Assembly (NCBI GenBank): GCA_963696105.1
Contig: CAVOIP010000005.1
Span: 1,364,001 to 1,428,000 of the forward strand
DNA length: 64,000 bases
Source: CAVRTM01 sp963696105
Lineage (GTDB): Bacteria; Actinomycetota; Actinomycetes; Actinomycetales; Dermatophilaceae
Direction of reading: 5' to 3'
Below, in pieces: positions 53,469-62,008 of the stretch. The stretch's first letter is position 1. Every line of letters starts with the position of its first letter. The notes below the pieces were generated by a model that was given only the letters and a program-made list of their open reading frames with translations, was not told the DNA's origin and searched no databases. Both the position numbers and the translations under genes were made by a program.

Positions 53469-54614
53469 ATGTCCCTGACCGGTTCGGGCTTCCTGTTCCT
53501 GGTGGCGGCGCTGACGGTCGTCGCCTTCGTCACCCTCGTGGTGGTGTGGCCCGCGCTGGCCGGGCACGGTCCCGTTACGGTGGCGTCGCGGGTCGGGATG
53601 CTCCTGCTGGTCAACCTGCTGGTCCTCCTGACCGCGGCCACCCAGCTCAACGCCGCGTTCCTGTTCTTCGCGGACTGGACGGACCTGCGTGGCGCCTTCG
53701 GCGGGGCCCCGACGGTGACCGCCGTGGCCCGGGGCGGCACGGCGCCCCGGGCGGCGAGCCACGCTGTGGCGGGGACGGCAGCCCGGGCGGCCACCCGGCT
53801 GCCGCCGCTGCCGGCCGGGGTGGGCAGCGCAGGCGTCATCAACTACACGGTCAAGGGTGCGGCAAGCGGGCTGACCGGCACCGTCGTCGTGCAGCTGCCG
53901 CCGACGTACCGGGACCGGCGCCGGGCAACCCAGCGCTACCCCGTGATCGAGACGTTCCACGGCTACGCCGGGTACCCGTCCCTGTGGATCACCTTGATGA
54001 ACCTCGGTGGGGTGATGGCCCAGCAGGTGGCTGCCGGGAAGCTGCAGTCGGCGCTGATCGTCTCGCCCCAGATCGAGTTCCCGGGCGGGGTCGACACCGA
54101 GTGCGTGAACGGTCGCCCGGGCAACCCCCAGGTCGAGACCTGGCTGACCCAGGACGTGCCGAACTGGGTCACCCACACCTTCCGGGTGCGGACCGCCCGC
54201 TCGTCCTGGGCCGCCATCGGCCTGTCGGCCGGGGGATGGTGCGCGGCCATGGCCGCGATGCTGCACCCGGCGCAGTACTCGGCCGCCCTCGTCCTGGGCG
54301 GCTACTTCCACCCGGAGTTCGGGCCCTTCTACGAGGCCTACCTCCCGGGCAGCCCGCTGACCCGCCGATACGACCTGGTCGCGCTGGCCAGACGGCGCCC
54401 GCCGCCGGTGGCGATGTGGCTCGAGACCTCCCACGCGGACCCCATCTCGTACACCTCGAGCGCGGCGTTCCTGAAGGTGACCAGGCCACCGCTGTCCGTG
54501 GACGCGGTGGTGCTGCAGCACGCCGGCCACCGGCTGGCCCTGTGGCAGGCCATCCTGCCCCGCTCCCTGGCCTGGCTCGGGGCCAACGTGCCCGGCTTCG
54601 CGCCGCACCCGTGA
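53469..54614 (+). CDS. Membrane-anchored esterase (EstA/mycolyltransferase-like alpha/beta hydrolase)
   Basis: A 381-residue protein with two N-terminal membrane helices (about 5-28 and 40-66), a Thr/Ala/Gly linker, then an esterase domain. The nucleophile elbow is GLSAGGWCAAM (GxSxG); HAGHRLALW holds the catalytic His; VIETFHGYAGYPS is the oxyanion strand. The domain resembles the esterase D/antigen 85-like family of extracytoplasmic acyl esterases. It is not obviously part of the flanking operons. GGAGGG precedes the ATG. Confidence 0.85.
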   Translation: MSLTGSGFLFLVAALTVVAFVTLVVVWPALAGHGPVTVASRVGMLLLVNLLVLLTAATQLNAAFLFFADWTDLRGAFGGAPTVTAVARGGTAPRAASHAVAGTAARAATRLPPLPAGVGSAGVINYTVKGAASGLTGTVVVQLPPTYRDRRRATQRYPVIETFHGYAGYPSLWITLMNLGGVMAQQVAAGKLQSALIVSPQIEFPGGVDTECVNGRPGNPQVETWLTQDVPNWVTHTFRVRTARSSWAAIGLSAGGWCAAMAAMLHPAQYSAALVLGGYFHPEFGPFYEAYLPGSPLTRRYDLVALARRRPPPVAMWLETSHADPISYTSSAAFLKVTRPPLSVDAVVLQHAGHRLALWQAILPRSLAWLGANVPGFAPHP

Positions 54615-54802
54615 CCGGCCCGGTGTCCACATTCGGTCAGGCCCGGCCGTGTCGCGGCGACGTCGCAGGGGCCGGCTCCCCTAGGGTGCGCTCCAGGTGG
54701 AGGGCTTGGCGTCGCCACGGTCCAGCGACCGGGGCCGGGCGGAAACCCTTGACCCCCTACGCGGCGCCGCAATACCGTTTCCCGTCGAATAATGCATAGA
54801 TC

Positions 54803-54815
54803 GATCACAAACGCT
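54803..54815 (+). promoter_or_regulatory. Candidate DeoR operator before ABC transporter gene
   Basis: GATCACAAACGCT here matches GATCACTTACGAT on the minus strand at 60127-60139 in 10 of 13 positions. TCACAA is repeated at 54805 and 54815, 10 bp apart, one helical turn. It lies 25 bp before the ABC start codon. Confidence 0.45.
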
Positions 54816-54839
54816 CACAACAGGGCTCCTGGAGGAACC

Positions 54840-56105
54840 ATGACGCGCAGAATGACCGTCCTCGTCGCGGGAGCCGCCGTGGCCACCCTCGGGCTGACCG
54901 CCTGCAGTGGCGGCAGCGGCAGCGCCACGGCCGGCGGTGGCGACACGGGGGGCAGCGCCAAGAAGGTGACCTCCATCAAGCTGGTCGCCGCGGAGTACTC
55001 CAAGGACCACACCGCGGCGTTCTGGAAGCAGTTCGCCGAGAAGTACAAGGCCAAGACCGGCAACACCCTGGACGTGCAGATCGTCAGCTGGGACGCGATC
55101 GACCAGCAGAGCAGCACGATGATCCAGAACAACAACGCGCCGGACATCCTCAACCTCAACGCCTACGCCAGCTACGCCAAGGACAACCTGCTCTACAGCG
55201 CCGACGACGTGCTCTCCCCGGCGGTCAAGAGCGACCTGCTCGACGCCTTCGTCAAGAGCGGCACCTACCAGGGCAAGATGTACGGCATGCCGGACCTGTC
55301 GTCCGCGCGGGCGCTGTTCTACAACAAGGCGATGTTCGCCAAGGCCGGGATCGCCGCCCCGCCCAGGACGTGGGACGAGTTCGAGGCCGACGCCAAGAAG
55401 CTGCAGGGCCTCGGCAACGGCAGCATCGGCTACGCGATGCCCCTCGGGCCGGAGGAGGCGCAGGGTGAGTTCTCGATCTGGACGTTCAACAACGGCGGCG
55501 ACTGGAAGTCCGGCGGGAAGTGGACGATCAACTCGCCCAAGAACGTCGAGACCCTCTCGTTCCTGAAGAAGCTCGCGGTCCAGGACAAGGTCACGCAGAA
55601 CAACCCCGGGCGGACCAACCGCGCCGACGCGTTCAACCTGTTCAAGTCCGGCAACGTCGGCATGGTGGTCGGGTTCTCCCCGCTGGCCGCGGCCCTCGAC
55701 CAGGACAAGAAGGTCAGCTACGGCGTCGCGCCGATGCCGGTGCAGGGCGGCGGCCAGCCGCAGACCTTCGGCGTCACGGACTACCTCATGGCCTTCAAGA
55801 AGCCGGGCAACCAGGAGGCCGTCAAGGCGTTCTACGACCTCTACTACCAGAAGGACCAGGTCAACGCGTTCATCAAGGCCGAGGGCTTCCTGCCGGTCAC
55901 CAAGAGCGGCCTCACGGCGTTCGCGTCCGACCCGAAGCTGAAGGTCTACCTCCAGACGCTGCCGAACATCCACCTCACGCCGACCGACGACCCCACCTGG
56001 GACAAGGTGAAGCTCGCCGTCCAGCAGAACATCGGTGCGGGCATCAACGGTGACCCCAAGGCCACCCTCGACAGCCTGCAGAAGACGGCCGAGAACGCCG
56101 GCTGA
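54840..56105 (+). CDS. Sugar ABC transporter substrate-binding lipoprotein
   Basis: A 421-residue extracytoplasmic solute-binding protein. The signal peptide ends in the lipobox LTAC (Cys about 22), followed by a Gly/Ser linker and a type I sugar-binding fold (family 1 of the carbohydrate uptake CUT1 group): SYAKDNLLYSADDVLSP and FKSGNVGMVVGFSPLAA are typical. GGAGGA lies 3 nt before the ATG. It is followed by two permeases, and no ATPase is encoded here, so a shared MsiK-type ATPase is implied. The amino-sugar genes downstream suggest the substrate. Confidence 0.92.
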   Translation: MTRRMTVLVAGAAVATLGLTACSGGSGSATAGGGDTGGSAKKVTSIKLVAAEYSKDHTAAFWKQFAEKYKAKTGNTLDVQIVSWDAIDQQSSTMIQNNNAPDILNLNAYASYAKDNLLYSADDVLSPAVKSDLLDAFVKSGTYQGKMYGMPDLSSARALFYNKAMFAKAGIAAPPRTWDEFEADAKKLQGLGNGSIGYAMPLGPEEAQGEFSIWTFNNGGDWKSGGKWTINSPKNVETLSFLKKLAVQDKVTQNNPGRTNRADAFNLFKSGNVGMVVGFSPLAAALDQDKKVSYGVAPMPVQGGGQPQTFGVTDYLMAFKKPGNQEAVKAFYDLYYQKDQVNAFIKAEGFLPVTKSGLTAFASDPKLKVYLQTLPNIHLTPTDDPTWDKVKLAVQQNIGAGINGDPKATLDSLQKTAENAG

Positions 56106-56107
56106 CC

Positions 56108-57106
56108 GTGGCTGACGACCGACGGGGAACGGGGGCGGGTGCCGGCTCCACGGCCACCGCCCCCGCCCCGGCGCCCGGCCCGGCCACGTCGCCGGACCGC
56201 CGCGCCCGGCGCCGGCGCGCCCGCGACCGCAGCTCGGCCGGGGTGGCCCTGCTGTGGCTCGGGCCGGCGCTGTTGCTGATCGCCGGGGTCGTCATCTACC
56301 CGGCGATCGAGCTGGTCAAGGCCTCCCTGAGCACCTACTCCATCACCGGCCTGCGGCTGGGGGACGCCGGCGGCAGGAACTTCAGCCACGTGCTGGCCCA
56401 CCCCTCGCTCGGCACGGTCCTGGTCAACACGGTGGTGTGGGTCGTCGTGGTCGTCGCGCTGACGGTGCTGGTGAGCCTGGCGGTCGCCCAGTTCCTGAGC
56501 AAGGACTTCTTCGGCCGCAAGGTGGTCCGCTACGCGATCATCGTGCCGTGGGCCGCGTCGCTCGTGATCACGGCCAAGACGTTCACGATGATCTACAACT
56601 ACTACTACGGCACCCTGAACCTCGTGCTGACGAAGCTGCACGTGATCAGCACGCCCATCGACTTCCTCGGCAACGACTCCTGGACGATGGCGTCGATGAT
56701 CTTCGTCGGGGTGTTCGTGTCCGTGCCGTTCACGGCCTACGTGTTCGTCGCCGGCCTCAACAACATCCCCACCGACGTCTACGAGGCGGCCCGGATCGAC
56801 GGCGCCACGCCCCGGCAGACCTACTGGCGGGTGACGCTGCCCCTGCTGCGGCCCGCGCTGCTCGTGGCCAGCGTCCTCAACATCATCTACGTCTTCAACT
56901 CGTTCCCGATCATCTGGACCCTCAACGACCGCAACCCCGGGTTCACCCACGACACGACGATCACGTTCATGTACAAGCTGGCGTTCAAGAGCGCGGAGAA
57001 GGACGTCGGCATGGCCGCCGCCGCCGGCATCTTCAACGTCCTGCTGATCCTCGTCGTGGTGGTCATCTACCTGCGCACCGTCCGGTGGCAGGAGGAGGAG
57101 AGCTGA
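56108..57106 (+). CDS. Sugar ABC transporter permease (MalF/LacF type)
   Basis: A 332-residue permease with about six membrane helices after a Arg/Ala/Pro-rich 45-residue N-terminal tail. The EAA loop that docks the ATPase is EAARIDGATPRQTYWRVTLP. The GTG start lies 2 nt after the stop of the binding-protein gene. It pairs with the next permease, whose start overlaps its stop. Confidence 0.92.
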   Translation: MADDRRGTGAGAGSTATAPAPAPGPATSPDRRARRRRARDRSSAGVALLWLGPALLLIAGVVIYPAIELVKASLSTYSITGLRLGDAGGRNFSHVLAHPSLGTVLVNTVVWVVVVVALTVLVSLAVAQFLSKDFFGRKVVRYAIIVPWAASLVITAKTFTMIYNYYYGTLNLVLTKLHVISTPIDFLGNDSWTMASMIFVGVFVSVPFTAYVFVAGLNNIPTDVYEAARIDGATPRQTYWRVTLPLLRPALLVASVLNIIYVFNSFPIIWTLNDRNPGFTHDTTITFMYKLAFKSAEKDVGMAAAAGIFNVLLILVVVVIYLRTVRWQEEES

Positions 57107-57993
57107 TGGCCACCGTCTCGGAGGCACCGGCGCGCGTGCCGGCACAGGTCGTGCCCCGGCAGAAGGTCGGCTGGCAGCGGCACCGTCGCTGGGTGATGCC
57201 GCTCGCCGGCCTGTTCGTGGCGCTGGCGTTCCTGTGGCCCTACATCGTCATGCTGCTCAACTCGCTGCGGCCCAGCAGCGACGTCGTGCAGACGCCGGCG
57301 ACCCTGCTGCCCCGGGTCTGGCAGCTGTCGACGTACTCGCAGGTGCTGGGCGACGACCGGTTCCTCAACTGGCTCAAGACCTCGGTGCTCGTGGCGACCA
57401 CCTCGACCGTCATCGTGGTGCTGGTCTCGATCCCGGCGGCGTACTTCACCGCCCGCTTCCGCTTCCCGGGCCGGATCGCGTTCCTGTTCCTCGTGCTGGT
57501 CACCCAGATGTTCTCGCCGACCTCGTTGGTGGTGGGGCTCTACCGGGAGTTCTTCAACCTCAACCTGGTCAACACCTACCTGTCGATCATCCTCACCAAC
57601 GCCGCGTTCAACCTCGCGTTCGCGGTCTGGATCCTGCACGGCTTCTTCTCCTCGATCCCCAAGGAGGTGGAGGAGGCTGCCCACCTCGACGGATGCGGCC
57701 GGGTGCGCACGCTGCTGCGGATCATGCTGCCGCTGACGCTGCCCGGGGTCGTGACGGCGATCGTGTTCACCTTCATCGCGGCGTGGAACGAGTACGTCGT
57801 GGCGCTGACCCTCATGCTGGACGACGCGAGGAAGCCGCTGACGGTCGGCATCACGTCGTACGTCACGGGCTACGAGCAGCACTGGGACCAGCTGTTCGCC
57901 GCCTCGATCTTCGCGATCATCCCCGTCGTGATCCTGTTCGCGTTCATCGAGAAGCACCTCGTCGGCGGCCTGACCGCGGGGTCGATCAAGTGA
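57106..57993 (+). CDS. Sugar ABC transporter permease (MalG/LacG type)
   Basis: A 295-residue second permease with six membrane helices and the EAA loop EEAAHLDGCGRVRTLLRIMLP. It is the carbohydrate CUT1 type. The ATG overlaps the stop of the first permease by one base. It ends 4 bp before the convergent stop of nagA. Confidence 0.93.
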   Translation: MATVSEAPARVPAQVVPRQKVGWQRHRRWVMPLAGLFVALAFLWPYIVMLLNSLRPSSDVVQTPATLLPRVWQLSTYSQVLGDDRFLNWLKTSVLVATTSTVIVVLVSIPAAYFTARFRFPGRIAFLFLVLVTQMFSPTSLVVGLYREFFNLNLVNTYLSIILTNAAFNLAFAVWILHGFFSSIPKEVEEAAHLDGCGRVRTLLRIMLPLTLPGVVTAIVFTFIAAWNEYVVALTLMLDDARKPLTVGITSYVTGYEQHWDQLFAASIFAIIPVVILFAFIEKHLVGGLTAGSIK

Positions 57994-57997
57994 GCGC

Positions 57998-59215
57998 TCA
58001 GCCCAGCCACTGACCCGCCCGCAGCACCGACCCCAGCCTGAGGTCGTCGTCCACGACCAGGACGTCGGCCCGGCGCCCCACCTCCAGTGCCCCGACGTCG
58101 GGGAGGGCCAGGGTGCGGGCCGGGGTCCGCGACGCGGCGCGTACGGCGTGCTGCAGCGGGACGCCCGCGTCCTGGACGCACCAGCGCACGACCTCCAGCA
58201 ACGTGGCCACGCCACCGGCGATGCTGCCGCCGTCGGCCAGCCGCGCGGTGCGCCCGGCCACCACCACGTCCCGTCCGCCGAGTGTGTAGGTGCCCTCCGG
58301 CATGCCGCTCGCGGCCATCGCGTCGGTGATGAGGCAGATCCCGTCGGCGCCGACGACGTCGAAGAGCATCCGCACCGTCCCGGCGTCGAGGTGCACGCCG
58401 TCGCCGATGACCTCCAGGACGGCCTCGCCGCGCGCGGCCTGGGCCAGGCAGGCGGCCACCGGGCCGGGGGCGCGGTGGTGCAGGGGCGGCATGCCGTTGA
58501 AGACGTGCGTGACCAGGGGGCGGCCGCCGCGGGGGGCGGTGTCCAGCGCCGACCGCAGCGAGGCCCACGCGGTGGCGGCGTCGGCGTCGGTGTGGCCGAG
58601 CGCCGGGAGGATGCCGCGAGCGGCGAGCAGGGCCGGGAGCAGGTCGCCGCCCGGGCGTTCCGCGGCGTAGGTCATCTGGGTCAGCGCGTGCGCGGCGCCG
58701 CCCCGGGCTGCCGCGTCGGCCAGCGCCTCGAGCAGGGATGGGTCCACGTCGACGAGCGCGGCCGGGTCCTGCGCCCCCCGGCGCGCGTGCGAGAGGAACG
58801 GGCCCTCGAGGTGGATGCCGGCGAGGTCGCCGGTGGCCACCAGGGCTGCGCAGGTCTCGACGCCGGCGACCAGGGCCTCGCGCGTGCCCGAGACCAGGCT
58901 GCCCAGCAGCGTCGTCGTACCGCTGCGGTGGTGGTGACGCGCGGCGGTGGTGGACGCGTCACGGTCCGCCGAGAACTCGCCGCCGGCGCCGCCGTGGCAG
59001 TGCACGTCGACCGCGCCGGGCAGCATCGTGGCCGCGGCGGGCCAGCCCTCGGGCAGGGGTGCCGACCGCCAGGCGGCGGGCAGGTCGCGGGCGTGGCCGG
59101 CGTAGCGGATGCGGGTGCCCTCGACCACCAGGGCGCCCTCGGGAACCACGGCGTCGGGCAGCACCAGGCGCCCGGTCAGCAGCAGCGGGGACCCGGCGGG
59201 GGCAGTGCTGGTCAC
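57998..59215 (-). CDS. nagA: N-acetylhexosamine-6-phosphate deacetylase
   Basis: A 405-residue amidohydrolase removing acetate from GlcNAc-6-P or GalNAc-6-P. Metal and catalytic motifs are VDVHCHGG at the N-terminus, GIHLEGPFLS with the metal Glu, ALGHTDAD, THVFNGMPPL and ITDAMAASGMP with catalytic Asp. The GTG start overlaps the DeoR stop (GTGA), so deoR and nagA are translationally coupled on the minus strand. In this locus the GalNAc-6-P role (AgaA) is more likely because NagB is absent and an AgaS-like gene is present. Confidence 0.9.
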   Translation of the reverse strand: MTSTAPAGSPLLLTGRLVLPDAVVPEGALVVEGTRIRYAGHARDLPAAWRSAPLPEGWPAAATMLPGAVDVHCHGGAGGEFSADRDASTTAARHHHRSGTTTLLGSLVSGTREALVAGVETCAALVATGDLAGIHLEGPFLSHARRGAQDPAALVDVDPSLLEALADAAARGGAAHALTQMTYAAERPGGDLLPALLAARGILPALGHTDADAATAWASLRSALDTAPRGGRPLVTHVFNGMPPLHHRAPGPVAACLAQAARGEAVLEVIGDGVHLDAGTVRMLFDVVGADGICLITDAMAASGMPEGTYTLGGRDVVVAGRTARLADGGSIAGGVATLLEVVRWCVQDAGVPLQHAVRAASRTPARTLALPDVGALEVGRRADVLVVDDDLRLGSVLRAGQWLG

Positions 59216-60024
59216 CGGTGGCCACCGCCGACGGTCGTCACGCGCACGCCGGCCTCGCGCAGTGCGGCGAGCGCGGCGGGCGGGGCGGTGGGGTCGGTGA
59301 TCAGCGTGTCGACGGCGCCGGACTCGCAGATCCGCGCGAACGTCGTGCGGCCGACCTTGTCACCGGTGGTCACGACCACCACGCGTTCGGCCCGGCTGAC
59401 CATGGCGGCGTTGATGCTCGCCTCGTCGTCGTGCCGGCAGGTCGCACCGGTGGTGGCGGTCAGGCCGTCGACCCCGATCACGAGCACGTCGAGCCAGAGC
59501 TGGGACATGGCGGCGATGGCGATGGGACCGGTCTGCTCGTAGGACTCCGACCGGGCGACCCCGCCCAGGCCGATGCAGCGCACCGCCGGACGCAGCACCA
59601 TCTCGGTCGCGATGTTGAGGGCGTTGGTGACCACCGTGACGGCCGGCCGCAGCCCGCTGGCGGCGATGTCGGGCCGGCTCGCCAGCTGGCGGGCCACGGC
59701 GCTGGTCGTGGTGCCGCCGTTGAGGCCGACCACCGCGCCCGGCTGGACCAGGGCGGCCGCGGCGACCGCGATCTGCTGCTTGGCCCCGTCCTGCGAGGCG
59801 TTCTTGTAGCGCGCCGGCAGGTCGTAGGCCACGGCCGCGGCCAGGACTCCCCCGTGGGTCCGGGTCGCCAGCTGCTGGGCGGCGAGCTCGTTGAAATCCC
59901 GCCGCACCGTGGCCTCGGACACGCCCAGCTCACCGCAGACCTCGGCCACGGACAGCCGGCCGCGCTCGGCCAGCAGCTGCAGCAGCTGGCTCCAGCGCGG
60001 GGCGCGGTCGTGTGTCACGGCCAT
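59212..60024 (-). CDS. DeoR family transcriptional regulator (AgaR-like)
   Basis: A 270-residue regulator with an N-terminal HTH (about residues 10-60; LSVAEVCGELGVSEATVRRDFNEL) and a C-terminal sugar-phosphate-binding domain (GLNGGTTTSAVAR and VTNALNIATE motifs). In E. coli the equivalent AgaR represses GalNAc genes and is released by sugar phosphates. GGAAGG precedes the ATG at 60024. Its divergent neighbour is the AgaS-like gene. It and nagA form a minus-strand pair. Confidence 0.9.
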   Translation of the reverse strand: MAVTHDRAPRWSQLLQLLAERGRLSVAEVCGELGVSEATVRRDFNELAAQQLATRTHGGVLAAAVAYDLPARYKNASQDGAKQQIAVAAAALVQPGAVVGLNGGTTTSAVARQLASRPDIAASGLRPAVTVVTNALNIATEMVLRPAVRCIGLGGVARSESYEQTGPIAIAAMSQLWLDVLVIGVDGLTATTGATCRHDDEASINAAMVSRAERVVVVTTGDKVGRTTFARICESGAVDTLITDPTAPPAALAALREAGVRVTTVGGGHR

Positions 60025-60101
60025 CTCGGCTTCCTTCCGGTGGACGGTGGGCTCACCGTAGTCGTCGGTCCGCCGCACTGGCCGGCAACGCCCTTGATGG
60101 A

Positions 60102-60139
60102 TTACGATCGTTTGACGCCCACACCAATCGTAAGTGATC
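60102..60139. promoter_or_regulatory. Candidate DeoR operator between deoR and agaS-like gene
   Basis: TTACGAT (60102-60108) and ATCGTAA (60127-60133) form a perfect 7-bp inverted repeat with 18 bp between. The right half extends as GATCACTTACGAT on the minus strand, similar to the element before the ABC gene. The region is unusually A+T-rich here. Confidence 0.5.
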
Positions 60140-60152
60140 TTCGGGAGCCGCC

Positions 60153-61076
60153 ATGCCGTTCAACCCGCACAGCTTTCTCCAGGAGGAGATCCTCACCCAG
60201 CCCGACGACTGGGCGCGGGTCGTCTCGCGGGTGGACGAGGCCCGTGCGGCGCTGCCGCCGGTGGGTGCCCGGCTGGCCGTGGTCGGCTGCGGCACCTCCT
60301 TCTACATGGCCCAGGCCTACGCCGCGCTGCGCGAGCAGGCCGGGCAGGGCGAGACCGACGCCTTCGCCGCCAGCGAGCACCGGCTGCACCGCGCGTACGA
60401 CGCGGTGCTGGTGATCACCCGCTCCGGCACCACCACCGAGGTCCTCGAGGTCCTCACCGAGCTCCGGGGGCGCGGGACACCGACCACGGCGATCGTCGCC
60501 ACGGCCGGCACCCCGGCCACCGAGCTGGCCGACCGCGTGATCCTGCTGAGCGAGGTGGACGAGCAGTCGGTCGTGCAGACCCGGTTCGCCACCACGGCGC
60601 TGGCCCTGCTGCGGGCGTCGCTGGGCGAGGACCTCACCGGCGCCGTCGCGGACGCCCGCGCGGTGCTGGCGCAGGACGAGGCGCAGGGCCTGGCCGGTCT
60701 CACGGACGCCGAGCAGCTGACCTTCCTCGGCCGCGGCTGGACGGTGGGGCTGGCCGAGGAGGCGGGGCTGAAGCTGCGCGAGTCGGCTCAGCTGTGGACC
60801 GAGTCCTACCCCGCGATGGAGTACCGCCACGGCCCGATCAGCATCGCCGCGCCGGGACGGGCGACGTGGGCGTTCGGGACGGTGCCGGAGGGCCTGGCCG
60901 CCCAGGTGGAGGCGACCGGCGCCCACTTCGAGCACCGCGACATCGACCCCATGGCCGAGCTCGTCCGCCTGCACCGGCTCTGCCTGGCCAGGGCCCGAGC
61001 GGCCGACGTGGACCCCGACAACCCCCGCTCCCTCACCCGTTCGATCGTCCTGTCGGACGCCGGCGGGCACCGGTAG
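60153..61076 (+). CDS. SIS-domain sugar isomerase/deaminase, AgaS-like
   Basis: A 307-residue protein with two SIS (sugar isomerase) domains. VVGCGTSFYMAQAYAAL and TRSGTTTEVLEV are sugar-phosphate-binding loops of GlmS/AgaS-type proteins; ESAQLWTESYPAMEYRHGP contains the His/Glu catalytic region. In the GalNAc route AgaS deaminates and isomerises galactosamine-6-P to tagatose-6-P. A FrlB-type deglycase is the alternative. GGGAG precedes the ATG, and the ROK gene follows after 11 bp. Confidence 0.85.
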   Translation: MPFNPHSFLQEEILTQPDDWARVVSRVDEARAALPPVGARLAVVGCGTSFYMAQAYAALREQAGQGETDAFAASEHRLHRAYDAVLVITRSGTTTEVLEVLTELRGRGTPTTAIVATAGTPATELADRVILLSEVDEQSVVQTRFATTALALLRASLGEDLTGAVADARAVLAQDEAQGLAGLTDAEQLTFLGRGWTVGLAEEAGLKLRESAQLWTESYPAMEYRHGPISIAAPGRATWAFGTVPEGLAAQVEATGAHFEHRDIDPMAELVRLHRLCLARARAADVDPDNPRSLTRSIVLSDAGGHR

Positions 61077-61079
61077 CGT
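61074..61079 (+). promoter_or_regulatory. -10 hexamer TAGCGT of ROK kinase gene
   Basis: TAGCGT overlaps the stop codon of the AgaS-like gene and lies 8 nt before the ROK ATG, so an internal promoter could make a leaderless mRNA from here. Confidence 0.45.
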
Positions 61080-61087
61080 TGCCCGGC

Positions 61088-62008
61088 ATGCGTGAGGTCG
61101 TGGCCGCCGTCGACGTCGGCGGCACCCGGGTCAAGGCCGCCCTGGTCGACCGGTCGTACGACGTCGTCGCGGCCCTGACCGTGCCCACCCCGGCGGACAT
61201 CGCCGCGGACGTGGGGGGTGCCGTGGCGTCGGCGGTGGCCGAGCTGCTCGCCTCCGTCGCGCGGGACGCCGGGCACCAGGTCGAGCCGGTGCGGGTCGTC
61301 GGCTGCGGCGTGGTCGTCCCCGGGCTGGTCGACGAGCGACGCGGCGTGGGCCTGTGGTCGGCCAACCTGGGCTGGCGCGACCTGCCGGTCGGCGACGCGG
61401 TGACCGGGCACCTGCGGGTGCCGACCGCCGTCGGGCACGACGTGCGGGCCGGGCTGCTCGCCGAGACCCGGCTCGGCGCGGCCCGGGGCGCCCGGCACGC
61501 GCTGTTCCTGCCGGTCGGCACCGGTATCGCCGGCGCGCTGCTGCTGGAGGGTGTGCTCATCTCGGCCGACGGCTGGGCGGGCGAGCTCGGTCACATGGTG
61601 GTCGACCCCGCCGGGACGCCGTGCGCGTGCGGCGCTGTGGGGTGCCTGGAGACGGTCGGCTCGGCGGCGGCGGTCGAACGGGCGTACGCCGCGACGACGG
61701 GCCGACGCTGCTCGGCCGAGCAGGTGGCCGCCCTGACCGTGGGCGGCGACCCGGCGGCGGCGCGGGTCTGGGAGCAGGCGGTGTCCGCCCTCGGCGCCGC
61801 GATCGCCGCGACCGCGACCCTCACCGGGGTGGACCTCGTCCTCCTCGGCGGGGGCCTGGCTGAGAGCGGGGAGACGCTGCTGGGCCCCTTGCGCGCGGAC
61901 GTCGACGCCCGGCTGACGTTCCAGCGCCGCCCTCGCCTGGAGAAGGCGGCGCTCGGCGACCGGGCGGGGTGCCTGGGCGCCGCGTGCCTGGCCTGGGACG
62001 CGCTGTGA
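61088..62008 (+). CDS. ROK family sugar kinase
   Basis: A 306-residue ROK kinase. AVDVGGTRVKAAL is the ATP phosphate-binding loop; GELGHMVV carries the conserved His/Glu; CACGAVGCLE is the zinc-binding ROK signature. It probably phosphorylates the imported amino sugar (as GlcNAc/GalNAc kinase), since the ABC transporter, unlike a PTS, delivers unphosphorylated sugar. The HTH of ROK repressors is absent. The stop overlaps the PfkB start by GTGA. Confidence 0.9.
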   Translation: MREVVAAVDVGGTRVKAALVDRSYDVVAALTVPTPADIAADVGGAVASAVAELLASVARDAGHQVEPVRVVGCGVVVPGLVDERRGVGLWSANLGWRDLPVGDAVTGHLRVPTAVGHDVRAGLLAETRLGAARGARHALFLPVGTGIAGALLLEGVLISADGWAGELGHMVVDPAGTPCACGAVGCLETVGSAAAVERAYAATTGRRCSAEQVAALTVGGDPAAARVWEQAVSALGAAIAATATLTGVDLVLLGGGLAESGETLLGPLRADVDARLTFQRRPRLEKAALGDRAGCLGAACLAWDAL

